A stretch of 14,068 nucleotides of DNA. It comes from 13-2-20CM-68-14 sp051955535 (GTDB taxonomy: Bacteria; Actinomycetota; Thermoleophilia; Gaiellales; Gaiellaceae). Shown here one piece after another: positions 7,723 to 12,865 of this stretch (its first letter is position 1; each line of letters starts with the position of its first letter). The DNA lies in NCBI GenBank assembly GCA_051955535.1, contig JBQCGP010000031.1, forward strand, positions 1 to 14,068, given 5' to 3'. Under the pieces are notes generated by a model. The model was not told where the DNA came from. It made no database searches and saw only the letters and a list, made by a program, of their open reading frames with translations. The position numbers and the translations under genes are program-made.

Positions 7723-8554
7723 ATCGCCCGAAGCTGCGGCGGCGGCGCTCGGCAACGGCTCGGTCGCCCTGGCCGGCGGGACCGAGCTCGTCCCGCTGCT
7801 GAGAGACGGGCTCGTCAGCGCCGACACGCTGGTCGAGCTGCGGGACGTCGTGCCACGCGGCGTCGAGGGGACGCGGATCGGCGCCGCCACGACGCTCGCC
7901 GAGCTCGAGGTCGATCCCGAGATCCCTCAGACGTTGCGAGAGGCCTGCTCGCTCGCTGCGTCGCCACAACTCCGGGCGATGAGCACTCTCGGCGGGAACC
8001 TGCTCCAGGCCACGCGCTGCTGGTACTGGAGGCTGGGGTTTGAATGCTATCTGCACGGCGGAGACCTGTGTCACGCGCGCCAGGGCCAGCACCGCGAGCA
8101 CGCGATCTTCGGCAACGAACGTTGCGCTTCGGCGCATCCGTCCGACCCGGCGGCGGCGCTCCTCGCCCTCGGTGCCCGCCTGCGGACGACCGAGCGCGAG
8201 CTGGCGATCGCAGACCTCTACCGGCTGCCGACCGACGACGACCGCAACGTCACGGCGCTCCAGCCGGGCGAGTTGATCCTCGAAGTCGACTCGCCGCGCC
8301 CGGAAGCGAGCGTCTACCTCAAGGCGATGGACCGCCGAAAGTGGTCGTTCGCCCTTGTCGGCGTGGCCGCGGCGCGCTTCGCCGACGGAGTCCGCCTCGC
8401 CCTTGCAGGCGTTGCGCCGATTCCGTGGGAGCTCTCCTCGCCGGACGCGCTCGAGGAGGCGACGCCGCTCCCGCGCACCGCCTACAAGGTGAACATCGCC
8501 CGGGCGCTCATCCGTCGTGCGCTCGAGGCGGTCGGCGCGCCCGGCTCTGCCTGA
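7703..8554 (+). CDS. Molybdenum hydroxylase (xanthine dehydrogenase family), FAD-binding subunit with 4Fe-4S cysteines
   Basis: 283 residues of the CoxM/PaoB type: FAD-binding domain at about 1-165 and CO-dehydrogenase flavoprotein C-terminal domain at about 175-275. Seen: AGGTELVPLL (24-33) and TLGGNLLQATRC (95-106), the two FAD/pyrophosphate loops. Cysteines 106, 115, 123 and 141, followed by HPSD, match the extra [4Fe-4S] insertion of PaoB/YagS and 4-hydroxybenzoyl-CoA reductase beta subunits. Start is TTG with GAGGAG just upstream, overlapping the large subunit gene by 20 bp; the protein begins at the normal place for the family, with a slightly short N-terminus. The flavin passes electrons to an outside acceptor, NAD, ferredoxin or oxygen; which cannot be told here. 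Last gene of the overlapping set. Confidence 0.92.
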   Translation: MELLRPESPEAAAAALGNGSVALAGGTELVPLLRDGLVSADTLVELRDVVPRGVEGTRIGAATTLAELEVDPEIPQTLREACSLAASPQLRAMSTLGGNLLQATRCWYWRLGFECYLHGGDLCHARQGQHREHAIFGNERCASAHPSDPAAALLALGARLRTTERELAIADLYRLPTDDDRNVTALQPGELILEVDSPRPEASVYLKAMDRRKWSFALVGVAAARFADGVRLALAGVAPIPWELSSPDALEEATPLPRTAYKVNIARALIRRALEAVGAPGSA

Positions 8555-8583
8555 GCTGGACCAAGCAGTGACTGATCCCGGCA

Positions 8584-8653
8584 GGGGTCTGTCCCATTAA
8601 GCGGTGGCGCCCCTAGAGCCTTTTCTGGGACAGTCCCCTGCGGGGACAGTCCC
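8584..8653. repeat. REP-like cluster of GGGACAG-type palindromes
   Basis: Three 12-nt copies of one motif lie in 70 bp of non-coding DNA: GGGGTCTGTCCC (8584-8595), GGGACAGTCCCC (8627-8638) and GGGGACAGTCCC (8642-8653). The last two face each other across TGC and form a hairpin of 11 paired bases per arm with one A-A mismatch; each is also nearly self-palindromic. The first copy is an inverted version differing by one base from the second. Compact inverted palindromes of this kind resemble REP elements mobilised by REP-associated tyrosine transposases. No transposase is present in the window, and whether the motif recurs in the genome cannot be seen here. Confidence 0.6.
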
Positions 8654-8657
8654 TTCC

Positions 8658-8687
8658 CGTCGCCTAACGGCGACGCTTTCTTTGTTG
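8658..8687 (+). terminator. Likely Rho-independent terminator after the molybdenum hydroxylase operon
   Basis: A perfect 7-bp stem CGTCGCC / GGCGACG with a TAAC loop (8658-8675) is followed by CTTTCTTTG. It lies 104 bp after the FAD subunit stop and ends 4 nt before the mocA-like start. The stem is short and the T-run is interrupted, so termination may be partial; it could also be part of the adjacent repeat element. Confidence 0.6.
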
Positions 8688-8691
8688 AAAT

Positions 8692-9225
8692 GTGGCCGTG
8701 GTCGGCGTCGTCGTTCTCGCGGCCGGAGCTGCGTCTCGGTTCGGCGCGCCGAAGCAGCGGCTGCTGCTCGCACCGGTGCTCGCCCGTGTGCGAAGCGCAA
8801 GCGTGGTCGACGAGATCGTCGTGGTCGTCGGGGCCCACGATGTCGAGACCGACGCCCGCACCGTCCGCTGCGCGGACTGGGAGCGCGGCCCGGGCGCCTC
8901 GCTTCGCTGCGGGCTCTCGGCGCTTCCGACCGACGCGGAGGCTGCGGTCGTCGTTCTCGCTGACGGCCCAAGGCTCGCGCCCGAGGCGATCGACCGGGTC
9001 GTCGTCGCGTGGCGCGAAGGCGCCGGCGACGTCGTCGCCGCGAGCTACGACGGTGACCGAGGCCACCCCGTCGTGCTCGGCCGCGCCGTCTGGCCGATGA
9101 TCCCGGACGAGGGGGCACGCGCGCTCGAGCCGGTGCTCGTCCCGTGCGACGATCTCGGCGCGCCGGGCGACGTCGACGTGCCCGGCGACATCCTCGGGAG
9201 GGTGGGGGACGCGGGCGCAGAATGA
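8692..9225 (+). CDS. mocA: MocA-like molybdopterin cytidylyltransferase (NTP transferase family)
   Basis: 177-residue nucleotidyltransferase. Seen: LAAGAASRFGAPKQ (9-22), the NTP-binding signature; DGPRLAPEAIDRVV at 91-104, matching the D-x-P metal-binding segment; DRGHPVVLGRAVWP at 122-135; and DVDVPGDI near 160-167, the usual D-I-D-T-P-E-D end motif. The family adds CMP or GMP to molybdenum cofactor. Position right after a CoxSLM-type enzyme, which uses the cytosine dinucleotide, favours MocA over MobA. It is shorter than typical (about 190-200): after KQ the sequence runs RLLLAPVLARV without the usual loop of several residues before the PLLERV-type helix. Start is GTG at 8692 or 8698; an in-frame TGA at 8686 rules out an earlier one. 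No Shine-Dalgarno. Not certain whether it is cotranscribed with the hydroxylase operon. Confidence 0.82.
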   Translation: MAVVGVVVLAAGAASRFGAPKQRLLLAPVLARVRSASVVDEIVVVVGAHDVETDARTVRCADWERGPGASLRCGLSALPTDAEAAVVVLADGPRLAPEAIDRVVVAWREGAGDVVAASYDGDRGHPVVLGRAVWPMIPDEGARALEPVLVPCDDLGAPGDVDVPGDILGRVGDAGAE

Positions 9226-9237
9226 GGAACACGTCCG

Positions 9238-9921
9238 ATGTCGGCCGCGCCGCAACTCGATCGTCTCGAACCATCGCCGCTTGCGTCGGTCCGCCTGCAG
9301 CGCAAGCTGACGATCGAGGAAGCGGCACGCCGGGCCGGCCTCAGCCCCGAGCAGATCCAGTGGCTCGAAGAGGGGCGCGTGTACAGGTTCCCGCTCGCCG
9401 ACGATGCCCTGATCGCCGTCGTGCTCTACGCAACGGCGCTCGGCATCGAGCATGACGAGGCCCGGGCGCTGGCGCGCCTCCCGGTCGAGCCGAAGCCGGA
9501 TCGTTTTCCGCGGACTCGGATCGTCAGCGCGGCGGCGGCCGTCGTGGTGCTCGCCGCGCTCGGCGTCGCACTGCTCGGCAGCTTCGGCGGAAGCAGCGCC
9601 GCGCGCCGCGTCGCGGGACTCAGTCCCAGCCAGCCGTTGACGCCAGCCTGGAAGCTCTCCGTCGACGTCCTGAACGGCGGCGGCGACATCTACCACACGC
9701 GAGCGCTCGCGAGCAAGATCGGGGCGCTGGGCTACAAGATCAGACGGGTCACGAAGGCGAGCCGCTTCGACTACCCCGACACGGCGGTCTACTTCGAGCC
9801 CGGCGGAGACGCGTACGGAGCGCGGCTCGCGCACCAACTGGGCGTCGACGCGAAGCCTCTACCGGGCGGTAGCAACCCACGCCGGCTGGTCGTGATCGTC
9901 GGTCCGCCGCGAGTCGGCTAG
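9238..9921 (+). CDS. Membrane protein with N-terminal HTH domain and extracytoplasmic LytR_C domain
   Basis: 227 residues in three parts: a RodZ-like HTH region at about 14-72 (LASVRLQRKLTIEEAARRAG, then SPEQIQWLEEG), a single hydrophobic span at about 94-116, and a LytR/CpsA/Psr C-terminal (LytR_C) domain at about 139-222 beginning VDVLNGGG. The N-terminus should be cytoplasmic and the LytR_C domain outside. LytR_C occurs at the end of LCP cell-wall ligases and also alone; its role is unclear. The HTH may bind DNA or, as in RodZ, a cytoskeletal partner. ATG at 9238 follows GAGGAA at good spacing, 12 nt after mocA, so the two share an mRNA despite no obvious functional link. The stop overlaps the convergent anti-sigma stop. 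Confidence 0.8.
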   Translation: MSAAPQLDRLEPSPLASVRLQRKLTIEEAARRAGLSPEQIQWLEEGRVYRFPLADDALIAVVLYATALGIEHDEARALARLPVEPKPDRFPRTRIVSAAAAVVVLAALGVALLGSFGGSSAARRVAGLSPSQPLTPAWKLSVDVLNGGGDIYHTRALASKIGALGYKIRRVTKASRFDYPDTAVYFEPGGDAYGARLAHQLGVDAKPLPGGSNPRRLVVIVGPPRVG

Positions 9922-10160
9922 AGGAGCGGCGTCCGCAGGCCGGAGAGCTTCGCCTTCAGATCAGGCGTCATTTCCTCGGTGACCGCCTGTCTGACGAAGC
10001 GCCGCAGATCAGCTTCGAATCGATAGCGCTTCCGGCAATAGGCGCAGAGGTTCAGGTGCTCTTCGGCGAGGGCCCGCTCCTCCTCGTTCAGGTCGCGGTC
10101 GAGGAACGGCTGCAGCATCTCCTCGCATTGCTCGCACGGATCGATCGCGAAGCCGCTCAC
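9918..10160 (-). CDS. rsrA: RsrA-like zinc anti-sigma factor (zf-HC2/ZAS family)
   Basis: 80-residue cytoplasmic anti-sigma factor with no membrane segment. Seen: C9 and C12, then H35-x3-C39-x2-C42, the ZAS zinc site H-x3-C-x2-C with a preceding cysteine. In Streptomyces RsrA and mycobacterial RshA the equivalent protein holds SigR/SigH while reduced and releases it when a disulfide forms and zinc is lost. Its GTG start overlaps the sigma stop as GTGA (10157-10160), ensuring coupled synthesis; GGAGG lies 10 nt upstream, inside the sigma gene. It is shorter than RsrA (about 105 residues) and the spacing between the first cysteine pair and His is a little shorter. Symbol assigned by similarity of pair and motif. 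Confidence 0.87.
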   Translation of the reverse strand: MSGFAIDPCEQCEEMLQPFLDRDLNEEERALAEEHLNLCAYCRKRYRFEADLRRFVRQAVTEEMTPDLKAKLSGLRTPLL

Positions 10161-10783
10161 CTCCCGGGGCCTCCTCCGTCCGTGGCGACGGTTTCGGCGA
10201 CGGCGTGGTCGGCAAGCTCGCGCTTGAGGATGCGCCGGCCCCGATGCAGGCGCGACATCACCGTCCCGACCGGGATGTCGAGGATCTGGGCGGCCTCGTT
10301 GTAGCTGAAGTCGCCGATGTCGACGAGCACGATCACATCGCGGAAGTCGTGCGGCACTGCCGACAACGCCGAGACCGCATCGTCCTGCGAGAGGCGCTCG
10401 TCGACGCGCTCCTCGTCGGTGCTCGACGGGTTGGCCTCTTCGAGCCGGTTGTAGAGAAAGTAGTCGCCTTCCTCCAGCGGCTGCGTGTCTGGTGCACGCT
10501 GCATCCGCCGGCCGCGGTCGATGTTGAGGTTGGTGAGGATGCGCAGGAGCCAGGCGCGGAGGTTGGTTCCCGGCTGGAAGGATCTCCAGCTTCGGAACGC
10601 CCGTGCATATGTCTCCTGCATCAAGTCCTCAGCTTCCTCACGGGAGGACACCATCCGCCTCGCGACGCGATAGACCTGGTCTGCGAGGTCGAGGGCCTCT
10701 TCCTCGAATCTGACGCGGTCTCGCGCATCCTCGGCGAGTCGTCTCGCCTCCGTCTCAGGTGCCGTCTCACTCACGACGGCCAC
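10157..10783 (-). CDS. sigR: ECF sigma factor, SigR/SigH (ECF12) type
   Basis: 208 residues. Sigma region 2 spans about 27-95 (EEAEDLMQETYARAFRSW, then the NLRAWLLRILTNLNIDRGRR core) and region 4 about 131-190 (FSYNEAAQILDIPVGTVMSR, then LHRGRRILKREL). The wording of both regions, the YFLYNRLEE linker and the IPVGTVMSRLHRGR helix are those of the SigR/SigH thiol-stress group. Followed at once by an RsrA-like anti-sigma, which fits. Start taken as GTG at 10783; GTG at 10774 is a real alternative because AGGGTGG lies 5 nt before it, whereas the first GTG has no good site. A GGGAAT-N17-CGTT promoter lies just upstream, so the gene should be autoregulated. Regulon likely covers thiol and protein-folding repair. 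Confidence 0.92.
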   Translation of the reverse strand: MAVVSETAPETEARRLAEDARDRVRFEEEALDLADQVYRVARRMVSSREEAEDLMQETYARAFRSWRSFQPGTNLRAWLLRILTNLNIDRGRRMQRAPDTQPLEEGDYFLYNRLEEANPSSTDEERVDERLSQDDAVSALSAVPHDFRDVIVLVDIGDFSYNEAAQILDIPVGTVMSRLHRGRRILKRELADHAVAETVATDGGGPGR

Positions 10784-10809
10784 CCTAGCAACGCTTGTTT
10801 TGAGGCTGC

Positions 10810-10836
10810 AACGACCCGCATCGAGCCCGCATTCCC
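10810..10836 (-). promoter_or_regulatory. SigR-type autoregulatory promoter of the sigma gene
   Basis: On the minus strand GGGAAT (10831-10836) and CGTT (10810-10813) are separated by exactly 17 bp. This matches the known SigR/SigH consensus (GGGAAT or GGAAC, 16-18 bp, CGTT). The start of transcription would be near 10803, leaving a leader of about 20 nt before the GTG at 10783. It implies positive autoregulation upon thiol oxidation. Confidence 0.78.
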
Positions 10837-10895
10837 GTTAGATCCACGAGCGATCCGGGTAGGACGCGGCCACCCGACAGAAAGGCAGGGCTGGC

Positions 10896-11360
10896 ATGGA
10901 AGGGTTCGACGTCGTCACGAGTGACGACTGCAAGATCGGTCACGTGGAGGCCGTCCAAGACGGCCACCTGATCATCGAGCACGGCCTGCTCAAGAAAACC
11001 AAGCACGCCGTCCCCGAGACGTTCGCGTACCCCGACCAGGGCGAACAGACCGTTCGGCTGAGCGTGTCGAAGGAGATCGTCGAGAGCTCTCCGAAGCTCG
11101 ACAACGGCTCGATCGACACCCAGGCCGTCGCCGAGCATTTCGGGCTCGCCGAAGGTACCGCCGCGCCCGACACGGAGGGCTACGGCGAGATGCTCCCCGA
11201 CGACCCGGCGCGCACGGCCGATCAGGACCTGATGCGTGCCGGCGAGGAACCGGCCGATCAGCAGCGGGCAAAGATCCGCGAGGGCGGCCTCGAGCCGGAG
11301 CGCGACAAGGAGAACGAGCCGACCGGCTACCTGGGCGACCGATCGCCCGGCGGGCTCTAA
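10896..11360 (+). CDS. PRC-barrel/DUF2171-like protein with acidic disordered tail
   Basis: 154 residues. Residues 1-66 form a small beta-rich domain (DVVTSDDCKIGHVEAVQDGHL, split here as DVVTSDDCKIG and HVEAVQDGHL, then IIEHGLLKKTKHAVP) that resembles PRC-barrel or DUF2171 stress-associated proteins. Residues about 80-154 are rich in Glu, Asp, Pro, Gly and Gln and look disordered. There is no signal peptide or membrane span, so it is cytosolic. ATG at 10896 follows AAAGGCAGGG. It is divergent from the sigma gene across 112 bp; I see no GGGAAT-type promoter facing it, so membership in the SigR regulon is not shown. Function unknown; family members are often linked to general stress. Confidence 0.75.
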   Translation: MEGFDVVTSDDCKIGHVEAVQDGHLIIEHGLLKKTKHAVPETFAYPDQGEQTVRLSVSKEIVESSPKLDNGSIDTQAVAEHFGLAEGTAAPDTEGYGEMLPDDPARTADQDLMRAGEEPADQQRAKIREGGLEPERDKENEPTGYLGDRSPGGL

Positions 11361-11368
11361 GGCTCGCT

Positions 11369-11587
11369 CTAAACGGGCTGGGCCGGTCGAAACCCGACCC
11401 GGGCCATTGCGGCGAGGAGCGCGTCGAGGTCGGTGCGTTCCTCGTCCCAGCCGAGGGTGACGCTGCCCATCAGGTTCGCGTTCGCGAACTCCAGCCCCTC
11501 GTGTCCCTGGAGCGCGGCGGCGAGCCGTTGCACGCAGCGCTCGCAGCGGATCCCGCTGACCTGAAGCGTCTCCGATCGAACCGCCAT
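11369..11587 (-). CDS. Small heavy-metal-associated (HMA) domain protein
   Basis: 72-residue single-domain protein of the CopZ/MerP-like fold. Seen: VSGIRCERCVQRLAAAL with the metal-binding C15-x2-C18, then a hydrophobic strand (SVTLGWDEE) and LDALLAAMARVGFRP, the usual C-terminal helix and strand. Usual function is carrying Cu(I) or another soft metal in the cytosol. The motif has Arg instead of the common Met or His/Thr (G-M-T-C), so metal preference is open. The ATG shares a base with the stop of the upstream ligase gene (TGATG), implying coupled translation. It ends 8 bp from the stop of the convergent PRC-barrel-like gene. No metal-transporting ATPase gene lies nearby. Confidence 0.88.
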   Translation of the reverse strand: MAVRSETLQVSGIRCERCVQRLAAALQGHEGLEFANANLMGSVTLGWDEERTDLDALLAAMARVGFRPAQPV

Positions 11588-12693
11588 CAGTTCGAGACTA
11601 CCGTGCGCTCGGCCACGTCCGCCGCGGCGGCGCGCAGGCCGTCCCTCGTGCCCACAGCGATCTGGAGATCTGCCTCGGAGGCCGTGCCGTCGAGCGCGTC
11701 CAGGAAGGGCGCGCCGCCGAGCCTGCCCGCCGCGGGCCGGACGAGCTCGAGCAGCTCCGCGGCGAGCTCCGCCACGTTGACCGCCCTGCGCTCTTCCGGG
11801 TGGATCAGCTCCGCGCCCGCACCGAAGCGAAGAGCAGCCCACCGGTTTTGCGCGTAGTCGCCGCGCCTGCCGGCCCGGTCGGACGGGAGCGGACGCTCGA
11901 GCGCCGTCGCGGCGAGAGCTTGCAGAAGCGCAGTGAAGGCAACGGTTCGCTCGAGCGCCGTCGGCTGGTCCGGCATCCGGACCTCGACTGTTCCGAACTT
12001 CGGGTGCGGCCGCGCATCCCACCAGAAACGGGTGTAGTCCTCTGCGACGCCGGCGGCGACGAAGCGATCGACGAACGCCTCCCAGCCCGCGTAAGAGTCG
12101 AAGGCGGGCGGGGCCCCCGCCCGGGGCAGCTGCGCGAGCACCTCGGCCCGGTTCGAGGCAAGCCCGGTCTGGACCCCGTCGGCGTACGGTGAATTCGCCG
12201 AGAGCGCCAGCACGACCGGCAACCACGGAAGCATTCCCTCGAGCGCGTGGAAGCAGGCCTCCGCGCTCTCCACGCCGACGTGGACGTGGAGGCCGTTGAC
12301 CGCCTGCCGGCGCACCGAAACGCCGCCGTACGCGAGAAAGGTCTTGTAGCGCTCCTCCCCGACGACCTCCTGCTCCTCCGCGCGGCTGAACGGATGCGTT
12401 CCGGCGGCGGCGATCCGCATCCCGTCAGCGCGGGCGATCTCGTCCGCCGCGCGCCGGAGCGTGGCCAGCGCAGCACGCGAGTCGTCCACCGACAGACAGA
12501 TGCCCGTATTGAGCTCGATGATCGACGCGTGAAGCTCGGTCTTGAAGAGCCCAGGAAGCTGGCGCCCCTCAGCCCCCGCCAGCAGCGCCCGAACGCCGGG
12601 CACGAGCGCAAACGTCTCGGCGTCGAGGATCATGACCTCTTCCTCGACTCCAAGCGAGAAGGCTGGGCTGCGGCCAAAGTTTTGCTCGATCAC
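11587..12693 (-). CDS. GCS2/YbdK-type glutamate-cysteine ligase-like carboxylate-amine ligase
   Basis: 368 residues of the glutamine-synthetase-like GCS2 fold. Seen: FSLGVEEEVMILD at 12-24 (metal-binding glutamates), SIIELNTGI at 57-65, NGLHVHVG at 133-140, WWDARPHPKFGTVEVRMPD with the substrate Arg, and a C-terminal AQNRWAALRFG segment. Length and motif order fit the YbdK family, known to have weak gamma-glutamylcysteine synthetase activity; the true substrate may be another amine. Start is GTG at 12693 with no Shine-Dalgarno, a TAGCCT box 9 nt upstream; the N-terminus then has the normal family length. It overlaps the HMA gene by one base, which suggests a thiol or metal role. Confidence 0.88.
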   Translation of the reverse strand: MIEQNFGRSPAFSLGVEEEVMILDAETFALVPGVRALLAGAEGRQLPGLFKTELHASIIELNTGICLSVDDSRAALATLRRAADEIARADGMRIAAAGTHPFSRAEEQEVVGEERYKTFLAYGGVSVRRQAVNGLHVHVGVESAEACFHALEGMLPWLPVVLALSANSPYADGVQTGLASNRAEVLAQLPRAGAPPAFDSYAGWEAFVDRFVAAGVAEDYTRFWWDARPHPKFGTVEVRMPDQPTALERTVAFTALLQALAATALERPLPSDRAGRRGDYAQNRWAALRFGAGAELIHPEERRAVNVAELAAELLELVRPAAGRLGGAPFLDALDGTASEADLQIAVGTRDGLRAAAADVAERTVVSN

Positions 12694-12702
12694 GAGCGCG
12701 TA

Positions 12703-12708
12703 AGGCTA
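12703..12708 (-). promoter_or_regulatory. Candidate -10 box (TAGCCT) of a leaderless promoter, GCS2 ligase
   Basis: TAGCCT on the minus strand ends 9 nt before the GTG, the same spacing as for the M24 peptidase gene. It lies right after the 12713-12741 hairpin, and the preceding gene is closed by a strong terminator, so a promoter is needed about here. Confidence 0.35.
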
Positions 12709-12712
12709 AAGC

Positions 12713-12741
12713 CCGCGGAAAATGAGCAGCATTTTCCGCGG
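12713..12741. repeat. Perfect 12-bp inverted repeat between terminator and GCS2 ligase gene
   Basis: Arms CCGCGGAAAATG and CATTTTCCGCGG around the loop AGCAG. No T-run follows on either strand, so it is not a standard terminator. It sits directly upstream of the candidate -10 box and may be an operator, an mRNA structure or a repeat-family unit. Confidence 0.6.
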
Positions 12742-12744
12742 ATC

Positions 12745-12782
12745 AAAAACTGGAGGGCCCGGGCAGGCATCGGGCCCTCCAG
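12745..12782 (-). terminator. Strong Rho-independent terminator of the HtrA gene
   Basis: On the minus strand a perfect 12-bp GC-rich stem CTGGAGGGCCCG / CGGGCCCTCCAG with a 9-nt loop is followed directly by TTTTT and GAT. It lies 84 bp after the HtrA stop and separates that gene from the downstream ligase. Confidence 0.88.
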
Positions 12783-12785
12783 TAG

Positions 12786-12828
12786 GCGCTCCCGCGGCCG
12801 TGCTGGCAACGGCTGCTTGCGGGAGCGC
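12786..12828. repeat. Perfect 10-bp inverted repeat 3' of HtrA gene
   Basis: Arms GCGCTCCCGC (12786-12795) and GCGGGAGCGC (12819-12828) enclose 23 nt that contain a smaller inverted repeat, GCCGT / ACGGC. It is in the transcribed 3' untranslated part of the HtrA mRNA. No T-run follows. Confidence 0.55.
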
Positions 12829-12860
12829 GGCCCCCAGGGGTCAGGGGCCGTCTTGGACGG
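12829..12860. repeat. Two short overlapping inverted repeats right after the HtrA stop
   Basis: GGCCCC (12829-12834) pairs with GGGGCC (12844-12849) over a 9-nt loop, and CCGTC (12848-12852) with GACGG (12856-12860) over TTG. They share two bases, so only one can form fully at a time. They continue the hairpin tract that ends in the terminator. Confidence 0.4.
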
Positions 12861-12865
12861 TCAGG

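Noticed and set aside
5398..7890. An 830-codon open frame on the minus strand opposite the molybdenum hydroxylase genes
   Set aside because: Its composition is Arg/Ala/Val/Asp-rich with no recognisable motif, and it lies exactly opposite well-identified subunits. Frames of this kind are common in GC-rich coding DNA.
8690..9100. ATG at 8690 starting a 136-codon frame over the mocA-like gene
   Set aside because: The product is Arg/Ser-rich without motifs, whereas the GTG frame two bases later gives a clear nucleotidyltransferase.
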